The notes under the pieces: generated by a model
Databases searched by the model: none
Seen by the model: only the letters and a program-made list of their open reading frames with translations
Told to the model about the DNA's origin: nothing
Translations under genes and position numbers: made by a program
Source of the DNA: a virus
Virus record (IMG/VR): IMGVR_UViG_3300017917_000355
Span: 1-46,926 of that record
DNA: 46,926 nt
Strand: one strand, 5' to 3'
Part shown: piece after piece, positions 16,879 to 26,300 of the stretch
How positions within the stretch are numbered: position 1 is the stretch's first letter
Layout of the letters: each line of letters opens with the position of its first letter

Positions 16879-16907
16879 GATAAATACTCTATTAATGGAG
16901 TATTTTT
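16879..16907 (+). promoter_or_regulatory. Late motif GATAAATAC in the 5' arm of an RBS-masking hairpin
   Basis: GATAAATAC (16879-16887) overlaps the left arm of a perfect 8-bp hairpin, AAATACTC (16882-16889) with GAGTATTT (16898-16905). The Shine-Dalgarno GGAG (16897-16900) is partly in the loop and partly in the right arm. Late transcripts starting near 16892 would lack the left arm and be open, while read-through RNA would fold over the ribosome-binding site. The following T-run also makes it a weak terminator for the upstream operon. Confidence 0.6.
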
Positions 16908-16908
16908 C

Positions 16909-17076
16909 ATGGCAAAAATCGTTGAAGATGTATTAGTCATCAAGTTCAGTAAGATCGTTAAGGACAGCGAAGCCGAAGTTTCTGGCATCGCTGGTTCCGA
17001 CGTTCAGGCAGCATTAGAACAAGTAGCCCAAGAACTAGTGGGTGAGGCAGTTGTTGTTGAAGTGGTAAGAGCATGA
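16909..17076 (+). CDS. Small conserved T4-like phage protein (55 aa)
   Basis: A 55-aa protein (MAKIVEDVLVIKFSKIVKD...) ending ALEQVAQELVGEAVVVEVVRA. I recognise it as a small conserved protein of T4-like cyanophage-type genomes; function unknown. The start is supported by GGAG 8 bases upstream and by the late motif and hairpin just before it. The stop overlaps the next ATG (ATGA). The hydrophobic strand-helix-strand pattern suggests a compact folded protein, possibly oligomeric. Confidence 0.75.
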   Translation: MAKIVEDVLVIKFSKIVKDSEAEVSGIAGSDVQAALEQVAQELVGEAVVVEVVRA

Positions 17077-17459
17077 GCCAAACAACCACGTTGATATTGT
17101 TGCCTGCAACAACGTATACTAACCCAGGAAATAGCCAACCCTACACTGTTACAGGGAACGCATTTCCTGCGGCTGCATACTATCTAGGTAACAAAGATTT
17201 GCAAACAGTTAACATGAAACTCGCAGGGGTTACTGGTAACGTTGTCATTGAAGCAAGTCTAGCAACTACCCCGTCGAACAATGACTGGTTTAAGGTACAT
17301 GAACTAGTTGCAAACGCAAACGCTACCCCGAATAGTGCGCCACAGCTAGCAAGCAATGCTAGCGTATATACCAACATCACTGGAAACTTTGTGTTCATGA
17401 GAGCCAAGATAGAAGACTTCCAGAATGGTATCGTACAATTTGTTAAGTTGAGTTATTGA
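17073..17459 (+). CDS. Putative virion structural protein
   Basis: A 128-aa beta-rich protein (MSQTTTLILLPATTYTNPG...) ending NITGNFVFMRAKIEDFQNGIVQFVKLSY in outline: a jelly-roll-like strand order with Asn/Thr/Ala-rich loops. The pattern NVVIEASLATTP...DWF...TGNFVFMRAKI resembles small virion-surface or fibre-associated proteins in aquatic T4-like phages. It is coupled to the 55-aa gene and probably late. No catalytic residues. Confidence 0.55.
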   Translation: MSQTTTLILLPATTYTNPGNSQPYTVTGNAFPAAAYYLGNKDLQTVNMKLAGVTGNVVIEASLATTPSNNDWFKVHELVANANATPNSAPQLASNASVYTNITGNFVFMRAKIEDFQNGIVQFVKLSY

Positions 17460-17489
17460 TGCATAAGTACATTCTTTAAAGGAAATATT

Positions 17490-17687
17490 ATGAACTCATT
17501 AGACCAACTCAAAGAACAATTCGACTCCGCAGTAGCAGAATACGAAAAATTTGCAAAAGGTAACTCAGCAGCAGGTACACGTGCCCGTAAGGCATTAGGT
17601 GAACTAGCTAAGGTTTGCAAAACTATTCGTAATGAAATCACCGCAGAAAAGAATGCTCGAAAAGAAGCTAAAGAACAAGGTAAATAA
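17490..17687 (+). CDS. Hc1-like (histone H1-like) small basic protein
   Basis: A 65-aa, Lys/Arg/Ala-rich, helical protein. The block FAKGNSAAGTRARKALGEL followed by AKVCKTIRNEI resembles the conserved helix of the bacterial histone H1-like Hc1 family (KGNKAAGTRARK.. then LEKL.K.YRK). Members bind and compact DNA. Here it may coat phage or host DNA or act in packaging; this is inference from composition and motif. AAAGGAAAT precedes the ATG. Confidence 0.6.
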   Translation: MNSLDQLKEQFDSAVAEYEKFAKGNSAAGTRARKALGELAKVCKTIRNEITAEKNARKEAKEQGK

Positions 17688-19451
17688 ATGAAACAAATCG
17701 TCATCATGCCGGGAGGCTTTCACCCGTTTCATGCGGGTCACTACGCTTTATATCAAAGCGCATTAAAAGCCTTTCCGGGTGCTGACGTTTATGTAGCAGC
17801 AACAAACGACCAAAGTGAAAGACCATTCCCCTTCTCTATTAAAGAGAAATTAGCTAAATTAGCAGGTGTTCAACAAGGTCGTTTTGTTCAAGTTAAGAGC
17901 CCGTTTCAGGCTAAAGAGATTACACAACACTATGATCCAAACAGCGATGTACTGATTTTCGTTCGTAGTGAAAAAGACAAGACAGAACAACCCAAGCCAG
18001 GTGGAACAAAGAAGGACGGGAGTCCATCATATTTTCAACCCTGGACAGGAAAGAATTTACAGCCATTCAGCAAACATGCATACATTGCATATCTACCAAC
18101 AGTGACATTTGGTCCTGGTATTCAAAGTGCAACTGAGATTCGCAAAGCATGGCCTACACTAGATGACCGTCGTAAGACAGCAATGGTCATGAGTCTATAT
18201 CCAGCAACTCAAAAGAACCCTAAGTTAGCACAGAACGTTGTGCAACTATTAGACATGGGTATGGGTGGACAACAAGTAAATGAGTTTGCACCCGGGAACG
18301 GTGATGGAGGTCGTAACCATGAATATGAAGTTTATCAAGCAAACTTAAATGACCAATTCGATTGGATCGGTGGACCACTTTATCAAACAGATAACTTAGG
18401 TCAAGCACATTCTGTAGCTTATGATTTGTGGAAGAAACATCCAGACAAAATGTTCATGGTCTGGCAAGAGCGAAGTCAAGGCAGTCGAGGTGGTTATGGT
18501 CCTAAAGGATCTGAACTTGCACCAGACGAGGATCTAGATGAAGGTTGGAAAGAAAAAGCAGCAGCCGCAGCATTAGCAGGCACAATGGCTACAGGTGCAG
18601 GTGGTATCGTATTGAATCCGAATCGTATCATCGATGGTTCCGGTCGTAGCGCAGCCAATCCATATGGCAACGTGAATAGCATGGGTCACCCTATCAAGAA
18701 AGCTGAACCTAAAGTTATCACAATTAACGGTAGAGATTATCTTCGCCATGAATTGCCTAGCGACATGAGCAAGGTACAGATAGCTACCGATGACAAGGGC
18801 AATAAAGTATATGTATGGGTTGAAAAGGCTGGCATGAAGCCTCAATATACATACTACTGGTATGCTCCTATGCAACAAGTTAAAGAATTTGCCCCTGGTG
18901 GAGACTTCAAACCTCCTGTTCCCCCGAAAGAAAAAGGTAATGATCCTTGGGGCAACGATGACCGTAGCAAGATTCTGCAAGCAGTCAAGCAACTATTAGC
19001 TGCAGGCAATAAAGTAGACTGGAAAGTCCCTGGTCAAATGGGACATGTCGTTAGAGTTACTGACGATGCAGTTACAATGAAGCGTTGGGGCAAGCCTTAT
19101 AGCAAGATTCATTATTCACTAATGATGACTGATGACCGTGATGACCAGTATCAAATCATGATGGTCAAACCGGGCTATTATAAAGTCGTTAGCACTGATC
19201 CTAATTGGCAATTGGAAGAAGCAGATATGTTCATGCATGATCCAGAATCTGAAAAGATCATGAACTATGCACAACAGCATTATCCCGGCGCATTGAATAA
19301 ACAGCAAGCATTCATGAAATTCGTACAACGTGCCTTGAAGCACAGTCAAGAAGAAGATGAAGCACAGGATGAGCAGATCGCTCAATTGACCAAAGCGGTG
19401 AAACAGCTAGATAAGGTCACCGAAAGCACTGATTATCTAGAGGAAAAATAA
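17688..19451 (+). CDS. Cytidylyltransferase-like domain fused to modular cargo-type C-terminus
   Basis: A 587-aa protein. Residues 1-~180 form a nucleotidylyltransferase domain (MPGGFHPFHAGHYALY, HxGH at 15-18; the later FGPGIQSATEIR stretch suits an ISSTxIR-type motif). The remainder is modular and broken by hydrophobic-x-Glu sites: VNE|F (197-199), LDE|G (283-285), VKE|F (398-400) and VTE near the C-terminus. After LDE comes an Ala/Gly-rich hydrophobic stretch (KAAAAALAGTMATGAGG) and a small beta domain, an arrangement repeated in the 1105-aa protein at 23339. It lacks the short N-terminal targeting signal. The role could be nucleotide or NAD-type metabolism plus a packaged C-terminal part; both are inferred. 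Confidence 0.65.
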   Translation: MKQIVIMPGGFHPFHAGHYALYQSALKAFPGADVYVAATNDQSERPFPFSIKEKLAKLAGVQQGRFVQVKSPFQAKEITQHYDPNSDVLIFVRSEKDKTEQPKPGGTKKDGSPSYFQPWTGKNLQPFSKHAYIAYLPTVTFGPGIQSATEIRKAWPTLDDRRKTAMVMSLYPATQKNPKLAQNVVQLLDMGMGGQQVNEFAPGNGDGGRNHEYEVYQANLNDQFDWIGGPLYQTDNLGQAHSVAYDLWKKHPDKMFMVWQERSQGSRGGYGPKGSELAPDEDLDEGWKEKAAAAALAGTMATGAGGIVLNPNRIIDGSGRSAANPYGNVNSMGHPIKKAEPKVITINGRDYLRHELPSDMSKVQIATDDKGNKVYVWVEKAGMKPQYTYYWYAPMQQVKEFAPGGDFKPPVPPKEKGNDPWGNDDRSKILQAVKQLLAAGNKVDWKVPGQMGHVVRVTDDAVTMKRWGKPYSKIHYSLMMTDDRDDQYQIMMVKPGYYKVVSTDPNWQLEEADMFMHDPESEKIMNYAQQHYPGALNKQQAFMKFVQRALKHSQEEDEAQDEQIAQLTKAVKQLDKVTESTDYLEEK

Positions 19452-19471
19452 TTCGTGTAGTGTTCTGACAT

Positions 19472-19491
19472 GTAAATATTCTTATATTTTT
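19472..19491 (+). promoter_or_regulatory. AT-rich late-type motif and weak hairpin
   Basis: GTAAATATT (19472-19480) resembles the late element but lacks the usual ATAAATAC. AAATAT (19474-19479) and ATATTT (19484-19489) can form an A/U stem with a T-run behind it. It may be a weak terminator, a weak late promoter, or both; GAGG (19494-19497) serves the next gene. Confidence 0.3.
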
Positions 19492-19502
19492 ATGAGGATC
19501 TC

Positions 19503-20363
19503 ATGTCAGACAATAACGAAGAAAAAACAGTACCAGTAGAAAAGGTACTTGAAATCGCTGAAGAAGCAGCAAAGCAACAGCCACAACAAGGTCAAGTTCA
19601 GGTAAACGTAGATTTTTTGCGTACTACCAGAGTTCATATTGCGATGCCGTGCTATGGCGGAATGCTCACTGAATCAACATTCATGAGTTTTATCAAGTGG
19701 GCTAACACAGCCCGTCAACTTGGTATAGATTGGACATTGGAAACAATGGTCAACGAATCACTCATCTCCCGCGCACGTAACACACTAACTGCAAAGTTCT
19801 TGGATATGCCTGATGCTACTCACTTGTTCTTTGTTGACGCTGACATTGGTTGGGAACCATGGCACTTGTTGGTACTATTGAACCGTGACGTTGACGTTAT
19901 TGGTGGACTATACCCAATGAAGACTATGCCAATCAAGTGGGTTGTTAATGGATTCGAGGGTGCAGAAGAAGGCCCTGACCAACTACAAGAAGTATCCAAA
20001 GCAGGTACTGGTTTCTTGTTGATGAAGAAGCACGTATTTGAGAAATTGAATAGTCACCCTGCAGTCAAGCAGTACAAGAATGATATCGGTCTAGATCCTA
20101 AGTATGACCAATATCTAAAGACATACTTTGATACAGCAGTTCGGCAGAATCGTTATTACAGCGAAGACTGGACATTCTGTGAAAACTGGCGTGACCTAGG
20201 TGGTAAGATTTACGTTGATAAGCGTGTTCTACTACGTCACAGCGGTGCATACGTATTCTGTCAAGAAAATCAGGATCATTTGTTGCGTACAATAGGTCCT
20301 ATGTATGTAGAGAATCAAGCAGCGATAGAGGCTCAACAAAAAGCACTAGACGCTAAGAAATAA
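19503..20363 (+). CDS. GT-A glycosyltransferase
   Basis: A 286-aa family 2-like glycosyltransferase. It has the N-terminal strand VHIAMPCYGGMLTEST, SLISRARNTLTAKFL, the metal-binding DxD FFVDADIGW (D112, D114), GGLYPMK, the acceptor loop AGTGFLLMKKHVFE and a late SEDWTFCENWRDLGG where the catalytic base is expected. The first ~35 residues are an acidic, Gln-rich extension. T4-like phages use such enzymes to glycosylate DNA, virion proteins or host surface sugars; the target is unknown here. A strong terminator follows. Confidence 0.85.
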   Translation: MSDNNEEKTVPVEKVLEIAEEAAKQQPQQGQVQVNVDFLRTTRVHIAMPCYGGMLTESTFMSFIKWANTARQLGIDWTLETMVNESLISRARNTLTAKFLDMPDATHLFFVDADIGWEPWHLLVLLNRDVDVIGGLYPMKTMPIKWVVNGFEGAEEGPDQLQEVSKAGTGFLLMKKHVFEKLNSHPAVKQYKNDIGLDPKYDQYLKTYFDTAVRQNRYYSEDWTFCENWRDLGGKIYVDKRVLLRHSGAYVFCQENQDHLLRTIGPMYVENQAAIEAQQKALDAKK

Positions 20364-20365
20364 AC

Positions 20366-20388
20366 AAAGCCCCGAAAGGGGCTTTTTT
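20366..20388 (+). terminator. Rho-independent terminator with GAAA tetraloop
   Basis: Stem AAAGCCCC (20366-20373) with GGGGCTTT (20378-20385), GAAA (GNRA) tetraloop, and a T6 run at 20383-20388. It ends the glycosyltransferase transcript and directly abuts the late promoter motif at 20391. Confidence 0.93.
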
Positions 20389-20390
20389 AT

Positions 20391-20399
20391 GATAAATAC
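20391..20399 (+). promoter_or_regulatory. T4-type late promoter motif GATAAATAC
   Basis: GATAAATAC lies 2 bases after the terminator T-run and 6 bases before the ATG at 20406. With T4 late spacing, RNA would begin near 20404, so the transcript would be almost leaderless. No Shine-Dalgarno sequence is present. Confidence 0.6.
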
Positions 20400-20405
20400 A
20401 ATACT

Positions 20406-21959
20406 ATGAATTTTAACGAACTTGAATCCTTCAGTATGTCAGACGCTGTGAAATTTCACACTGAACTGAATCCACTATTATGGCAACATAGCAAGTTGCG
20501 CCCAGAAGTCAAGCGACAACTAAAGAAGATTGCTGATGACTTCCTTGAGGAATTAGGTATCAGTGGATTAGACGTTGCTGATTTGACTGTTTCAGGTTCT
20601 AATGCAGCCTATAGCTACACACCCCATAGTGATATTGACTTGCATATTCTTATAGATATGGAAGAGTTGAACAATGATGAAATCTATCGTGAGTTGTTCA
20701 ACGCTAAAAAGACAATCTATAACCAATCTCACAAGATCACAATTCATGGCATTCCAGTAGAAGTATACGTACAGGACGCTAATGAACCTGTCATTAGCTT
20801 GGGTGAGTACAGCATTCTACAAGACAAATGGCTCAAGATTCCTGTCAAGCGCAGATCAAATTTTGACCAAGCAGCTACAAAGCAGAAATATGAGAAGTTA
20901 TTAGAGTTGATTCAACATGCATTGAAGTCTAAGAATTTGGCTACAATCAACAGTGTATTAAAGAAGATTAAGCAATACAGACAAGCAGGGTTAGATAAGG
21001 GCGGAGAGTTTGGCCCCGAGAACTTAGCATATAAAGCACTTAGAAATCAGGACTACATTACTAGACTATACGATTTGCGTGATAAACTACATAGCGAGGA
21101 ACTTACTATTGAAACTATGTATCAGCAATCGAACAACTTATTGAATCGTCCTGAACTAAGTCTACGTCAATTGTCAGCAAAGCATAATGTTCCAATAACT
21201 CACTTGATTGCTCAATTAAAGCAGGGCATCAAAGTAGAAAAAGAACATACAACTTACGGTCAGACAGCACGTGAAATAGCACTAGACCACTTGGCAGAAG
21301 ATCCTAATTATTACACCAAGTTGAAGAAAGCTGAACTTGAAGAGGACAAGTACGATGAATTACCTGAGAAGGTATATCATGTTACTCCTGCAGTGAATTT
21401 AGACAATATACTAATGCAGGGTCTGATCCCACAAACAGGTGATCGCACCAGAAAGATTGAGGGCGAGAAGCCTGCTATATACTGTTTCCCTGATAAGGTT
21501 GCAATGGAAGATGCTATGATGAACTGGTTAGGTGACGAATTCGAAGAAGATGAAGCACTAGCATTACTAGAGATTTATACAACAGGGTTGAAGGGGCAAG
21601 TAACTGAGGGAGCCGAATACGAAGTTGCGATTACGAGTAAGATTCCTCCTCAGAATATCAGAGTAATATCTAAGGATTTAGCTACACCTTTAGCTGAGAC
21701 TGATACCATGCAATATGCAGCTTCAAAAACAGCACCTACAAATCCATACGGTGGTTTCAGAGACATACAGTATCGTGGTAGTATTTCAGAAGCTAGTGGA
21801 TATATTCCATCTGAGAAAGAAAAGAATGATCCTCGCTTTAAGACAGCATTAACTGTAGATGTTAAGCCTGATTCTATCAAAAAGAATGCTAAAGCATTTT
21901 ACAGCAAAGTAAGTCGTGCCGGCATACCTCCGACTCTTAATACTCACGGGAAATTCTAA
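20406..21959 (+). CDS. Nucleotidyltransferase (pol-beta fold) fused to ADP-ribosyltransferase-like domain
   Basis: A 517-aa multidomain protein. Residues ~50-170 are a pol-beta-superfamily nucleotidyltransferase: VSGSNAAYSYTPHSDIDLH gives the GS motif (64-65) and DxD (76, 78). A middle part (~245-300) has an HTH-like segment and a block resembling DUF5661 (KEHTTYGQTAREIALDHLAE). Residues ~318-420 look like an ADP-ribosyltransferase fold: VYHVTPAVNLDNILMQGLIP (H325), AIYCF (Y359) and YEVAIT (E406) give the H-Y-E order and recall the DarT/KptA-like entry strand. The last ~60 residues follow ISE and begin ASGYIPSEKEKNDPRF, a cargo-like module. It could modify host RNA, DNA or protein; substrates are unknown. 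Confidence 0.65.
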   Translation: MNFNELESFSMSDAVKFHTELNPLLWQHSKLRPEVKRQLKKIADDFLEELGISGLDVADLTVSGSNAAYSYTPHSDIDLHILIDMEELNNDEIYRELFNAKKTIYNQSHKITIHGIPVEVYVQDANEPVISLGEYSILQDKWLKIPVKRRSNFDQAATKQKYEKLLELIQHALKSKNLATINSVLKKIKQYRQAGLDKGGEFGPENLAYKALRNQDYITRLYDLRDKLHSEELTIETMYQQSNNLLNRPELSLRQLSAKHNVPITHLIAQLKQGIKVEKEHTTYGQTAREIALDHLAEDPNYYTKLKKAELEEDKYDELPEKVYHVTPAVNLDNILMQGLIPQTGDRTRKIEGEKPAIYCFPDKVAMEDAMMNWLGDEFEEDEALALLEIYTTGLKGQVTEGAEYEVAITSKIPPQNIRVISKDLATPLAETDTMQYAASKTAPTNPYGGFRDIQYRGSISEASGYIPSEKEKNDPRFKTALTVDVKPDSIKKNAKAFYSKVSRAGIPPTLNTHGKF

Positions 21960-22492
21960 TGCCAATAAGTTTAGACGGAGTTACAATAACTACAGGAATG
22001 ATGGTGGGAGACAACACCAGCGTATTCAGAATGCGTTATGACTTGTATGGATGGTTTGTGGGTACAAACGGTGCCTGCAACATCGCAAGAGACACATCAA
22101 CCGGACTTAGTCCTAACGGTGGTATTCCATTGAAAATGTCTATCACTGGCAATGACCCTTATATGGCAACATACAATGCCATACAGTATAATTTAGGTGC
22201 TGCAGCCAGCGGACAAACATGGATAGCTACAATGTGGGTCAAATCATCAGTCGCAACGACCGGTGAAGTCTTCTTGTTCGGGGACACTAATGCAGGTGGT
22301 CAAGTTTTTACATTGAATGACTATGGTGCAGGTGCAATTAACATCACTACTTCTTGGACTCAAGTAAGCTATTCTCGTACTTTCACCAATGCAGGAACAC
22401 AACAGATTCAGTGTAGATTAGACGGTACAAACTCAGGTGGCACCGGCATTGATATCTGGTGGGATGGTTTACAAGTATACCGAGTATCCTAA
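21959..22492 (+). CDS. CBM-like jelly-roll protein, probable virion component
   Basis: A 177-aa beta-sandwich protein. The order AIQYNLGAAASGQTWIATMWVKSS, GEVFLFGDTNAGG, TSWTQVSYSRTFTNAG and IDIWWDGLQVYRV matches carbohydrate-binding-module (CBM 4/9-like) domains, where the final W-D-G-L-Q-V strand is typical. Such domains occur in phage fibre and capsid-decoration proteins that bind host glycans. The ATG shares one base with the preceding stop and GGGA lies upstream. No signal peptide or catalytic site. Confidence 0.6.
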   Translation: MPISLDGVTITTGMMVGDNTSVFRMRYDLYGWFVGTNGACNIARDTSTGLSPNGGIPLKMSITGNDPYMATYNAIQYNLGAAASGQTWIATMWVKSSVATTGEVFLFGDTNAGGQVFTLNDYGAGAINITTSWTQVSYSRTFTNAGTQQIQCRLDGTNSGGTGIDIWWDGLQVYRVS

Positions 22493-22547
22493 CATAAATC
22501 GTATAAATGAGGACTGAGATAAATACTATATTATCTCGGAATTCCTC
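22493..22547 (+). promoter_or_regulatory. Late promoter inside a long start-site hairpin
   Basis: Three ATAAAT elements stand in a row (22493, 22502, 22518), the last being the full GATAAATAC. It forms part of the left arm of an interrupted hairpin: GAGGA (22509-22513) with TCCTC (22543-22547), and GAGATAA (22516-22522) with TTATCTC (22531-22537). The structure ends one base before the ATG at 22549. RNA begun at the late promoter (~22531) lacks the left arm and is open, while read-through RNA would be closed. Confidence 0.6.
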
Positions 22548-22548
22548 T

Positions 22549-23337
22549 ATGAAAATCAATCAAATCATACTAAGTGAGATGGCAACGTGTGCTGGTTCAG
22601 TAGCATCAGTTGCCAAACCAATGGGCGAAACACAAAAAAGACCTAAAGTAAAAGGTCTTGAACCTGCTGAAAAAGTAATGTTCGGCAAGACAAAGAAAAA
22701 AGGCCCATATGCTAACAGTCTAAGCGAGGGTAAAGTTAAACAACTTTCAATGGATTTGAAGGGTGGTAAAGACGGACTATCCGACGAAGAATTTAAAAAG
22801 AAGTACGGTAAGACGAAGCAAGAAGTTCGTGCCGCAATGAAAGAAAAACCACAAAAGCAAGAGCCAGTACAAGAAGCTAAACTAGACGAAGAAGATATTA
22901 TTCTTGTTCCTGGTCGTGGTGCTAAACGCAAGACAGGCTTTGTACCACGTGGACAAAGTCGTGTAGATCATGAAGTTGAAATGGCTCGTAGCGATGTGTT
23001 AGCAACAATTAAAAACGCTAAAGCAATATATGAATTACTACAAAACCGTAGCGAAGATGAAGGTCTTGAGGGTTGGGTACAAGAAAAACTAATCAAAGCC
23101 AATGACTATCTAAATGCTGTTAAAGAATACTACGATGAGAAGATCGGTGAGATGACCGGTGGCGTTATTGCAGGTGGCATCGCAGCCGAAGGTGCTAAAG
23201 TAGATCGTATGGTAAAGCACATCACTAAAAGCGAGAAGAAGCTAGGTCACTCTAAGAAAGAAGCAGAGAACATTGCTTGGGCAACAGCTAATAAACGTGG
23301 CATGCTAGACAATAATAACAAGAAGAAGGCGAAATAA
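22549..23337 (+). CDS. Basic phage protein with T4-like capsid-targeting N-terminus
   Basis: A 262-aa Lys-rich protein. The ATG at 22549 is chosen because it follows the late-promoter hairpin and yields MKINQIILSE|M, resembling the T4 capsid-targeting sequence MKTYQEFIAE with a hydrophobic-x-Glu cut site (LSE, residues 8-10). Further LSE, VQE and AAE sites occur internally. Other segments are FKKKYGKTKQEVRAAMKEK, a helical middle (NAKAIYELLQNRSEDEG) and a C-terminal block VDRMVKHITKSEKKLGHSKK resembling small modules at the ends of other phage proteins. It is probably an internal head protein; its activity after release is unknown. Confidence 0.6.
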   Translation: MKINQIILSEMATCAGSVASVAKPMGETQKRPKVKGLEPAEKVMFGKTKKKGPYANSLSEGKVKQLSMDLKGGKDGLSDEEFKKKYGKTKQEVRAAMKEKPQKQEPVQEAKLDEEDIILVPGRGAKRKTGFVPRGQSRVDHEVEMARSDVLATIKNAKAIYELLQNRSEDEGLEGWVQEKLIKANDYLNAVKEYYDEKIGEMTGGVIAGGIAAEGAKVDRMVKHITKSEKKLGHSKKEAENIAWATANKRGMLDNNNKKKAK

Positions 23338-23338
23338 T

Positions 23339-26300
23339 ATGAGTCGTATTTTAAAAGGGTTGAACGAAAGTCGTGATTCTTGGGATAGCAACATGCCCGG
23401 CTACAAAGGTGATTACGGTGGCGCAGAAAACTGGGGCCGTAGAAATCGTGAATGGGATGAAGATGATAGAATCGATGCACAGATAAGACAACGACATGCA
23501 GAGAAGATGGAGTATGAAAAATCAGGTAAGTTCTGGTTGAAATTAAAAGATACTCAACAGCACTTACCTGCAGGTCCGTTCATTGGTAAGCAAGCAGCTA
23601 ATACGGCAGCATTAGACTTGTTAAAGCAGCAACCTGAGTTAAAAGGTAATCTATTGATTACTGCGTATGGTCCTGATGAACAAATCAATGAACTAAGCCC
23701 ACAAGCATTAGCAAATTATAAAAAAGCAGCCGGAGCAGATGCTAGTAAGAGTGATAGATTAGCACAAGCAAGCAGAGATATTAATGATACTGAAATGGCA
23801 CAGAAATTAACAAATCGTGCTAATAAGCGTTTCGGTGGTATTGTTAAGGCTACGAAGAAAGAATTTGACAATGACGCCAAAGGTCTAGCAGAAGGCTCAC
23901 AAACTGAAGGTGAAGCAACTCTAGCAAAGATTGCCGCTAGCGGCGATGATGGCTATGAAATGATTTATGATGGTCTAAATGGACTATTAGGTACTGAAGC
24001 ACAAATCATTCTTCAGGATATGTATGACGATGTATCTATTGAACATAGATTACATCCTGATGACGACTTTGAAGCAATTCAAAACCGCATGATGGATCGC
24101 ATCGAAAAAGATTATGGTGTCAACGAATCATACTATGACAGAGGTGATTACTATGATGCACGTATGGGCGGTGAGTATGGTAGAAATCTAACACCGCAAG
24201 AGTTAGGTGGTGCTGGCAGATATGTAGCAAGAGGTGACGGGGATGGCGAAGTAGGTCGCCCTGCAAAAGTAACAGGTGTAACTAATAAGTTGCCAGCAGA
24301 TCCGTTTGGTCGTACAAGTGGTGTAACACCAAAAGACTTAGGTACTGGCAGAATTCATAGAATTGCCGGCCCCGGTGACGAAGTTGATGAAGGCATCGGT
24401 GCTGATATGGCTAAACTAGGTGGTATGGCAGCGATAGGAATCGGTGCAGGACTAGCAGGTAACTATGCCGATCAACAACAAACTAAAGTAGAAGTCGGTG
24501 GACAGAAAGCATACTTAGTTAAGAACCCAGGTTGGGGCAGAGTCCCTGACAATGCCATGACATTACAAGGCAAGGATGGTAAGACATACACTGTATGGGC
24601 AGCTAAAGGTAAAGGTACTACTCAATATTATGCTACACCTTCAGAAGTCAAAGAAGAAACAAACCCACATACTAGTGCAATCGGTAAGGCATTGTTTCGT
24701 GACCTAAGCAAAGAAAAGAAGGCAAGTCCGGCACAAGTTAAGCGCAACGAAATTCGTTGGGCACAGCGTCAGAAAGCAAGAGCAGAGCAACCACCAACAA
24801 AAGGTATGAGCGATGCTGAGAAAGTAGACAAAGGTTGGCGTAATCCTAACATTGATGAAGGTGAGTTAAACGAATCTTCTACCATTGATTTTATCAGAGG
24901 ATTAATCTCTGAATTTAATACACAAATGAGTGGTAGTCCATACTATCCAATGGATTACAAGAATCCAGGTATGAGAATGTGGACTCGTGGTGATGGCTCA
25001 AAATACAAAGATCCTGGTTACATTTTTATTGACCGTGACTTGAAGCCAGAAGATCAACCTAAATGGCACAAAGCAAAAGCAGTTGAAAAGTTTTGGAAGT
25101 TCTTAGAGTCCAAAGGTGCTCGTAAGATAGGTGATGTTTCCGGTGAGTTTGGTTCAGATCCACATAGCCCTGCTGTTGTATTAAACAAGCAAGTATTCGT
25201 ATTCAACGGTCGTAGTATTGCGTGGGGTTCAACTAGCAGATTAAAGAATTCTAGTGTATGGCGTCAAAAACAGCAAGGTGTAGCGGAAGACGATGCTGGT
25301 GATGTTGAACAGCGTATGCTTGTTAAAATTGAAAAAGAAAAACAGCGTTTAGCACAACTAAAGAAAACTGACCCAGAAGCATACAAGCGTGAAATGGCCA
25401 AGCGTGAACAAAGTCGTAATAGAATGCCTGCAGTTTCTACTTTTGAACAGCAAGGTGTAACAGAAGGCTGGGTTGATACTATCAAAAATATATTCAAGCG
25501 TAAGCCTAAAGATAACAGAACTGTGTTTGAAAAAGATCCAGAAGCAATGCGTGAATTTGAACGCTCAGGTGGATACGAAGCCGGCTTAGATATCATGGGT
25601 TGGCAAATAGGCTGGTTCGCCGCCGAACATGCACAGGGTGATACTATGGAACAAGCGTTTTCAAAGTTGTATTACGGTGGCGGTAGCCCAATGCCCTTTG
25701 ATAATCGTTCATTCAAACTAGCATGGGTAGCATACAACAAGCATCACGGACCTCAAGTAGCAATGGAAGGTCCTGTTTTTGACAAGTGGGCAGATGAAAG
25801 AGTAGCATCGCAACTTTATAAACTAAAACCCTTTGCGATCTGGGAAGTTAGTTTCGATTATGGACCACACATGTCAGACTCCGTAAAAGTCAAAGCAAGA
25901 TCAGAAGAAGAAGCTATTGCTAAAGTTGAGAAAGCGGCAGATAAACAAGGTCGCAATATAATGATTAACTGGGCAAGATCACAAGAGCAAGATGTTACTG
26001 AAGACTGGCAGAAAGTCAATAAGAAAGACAAGACCGATGGTATGAGTCGTAAAGCAGTCAAAGCATATCGCAGAGAGAATCCCGGTTCTAAGCTAAAAAC
26101 CGCTGTTACTACAAAGCCAAGTAAACTAAAGAAGGGTTCTAAGTCTGCTAAACGCCGTAAGTCATTCTGCGCTCGTATGAGTGGCATGAAGAAAGCACAT
26201 GCAAGTGCTAAGACTAAACGAGATCCAGATAGTCCAATCAATAAGGCATTGCGCCGTTGGAACTGTGAGAGTGTCGAGCAATTACAAGAGTTAATGATGA

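Noticed and set aside
22507-22548. Upstream ATG extending the gene at 22549 by 14 codons
   Set aside because: The extra codons are the late promoter and hairpin; starting at 22549 restores the shared N-terminal pattern.
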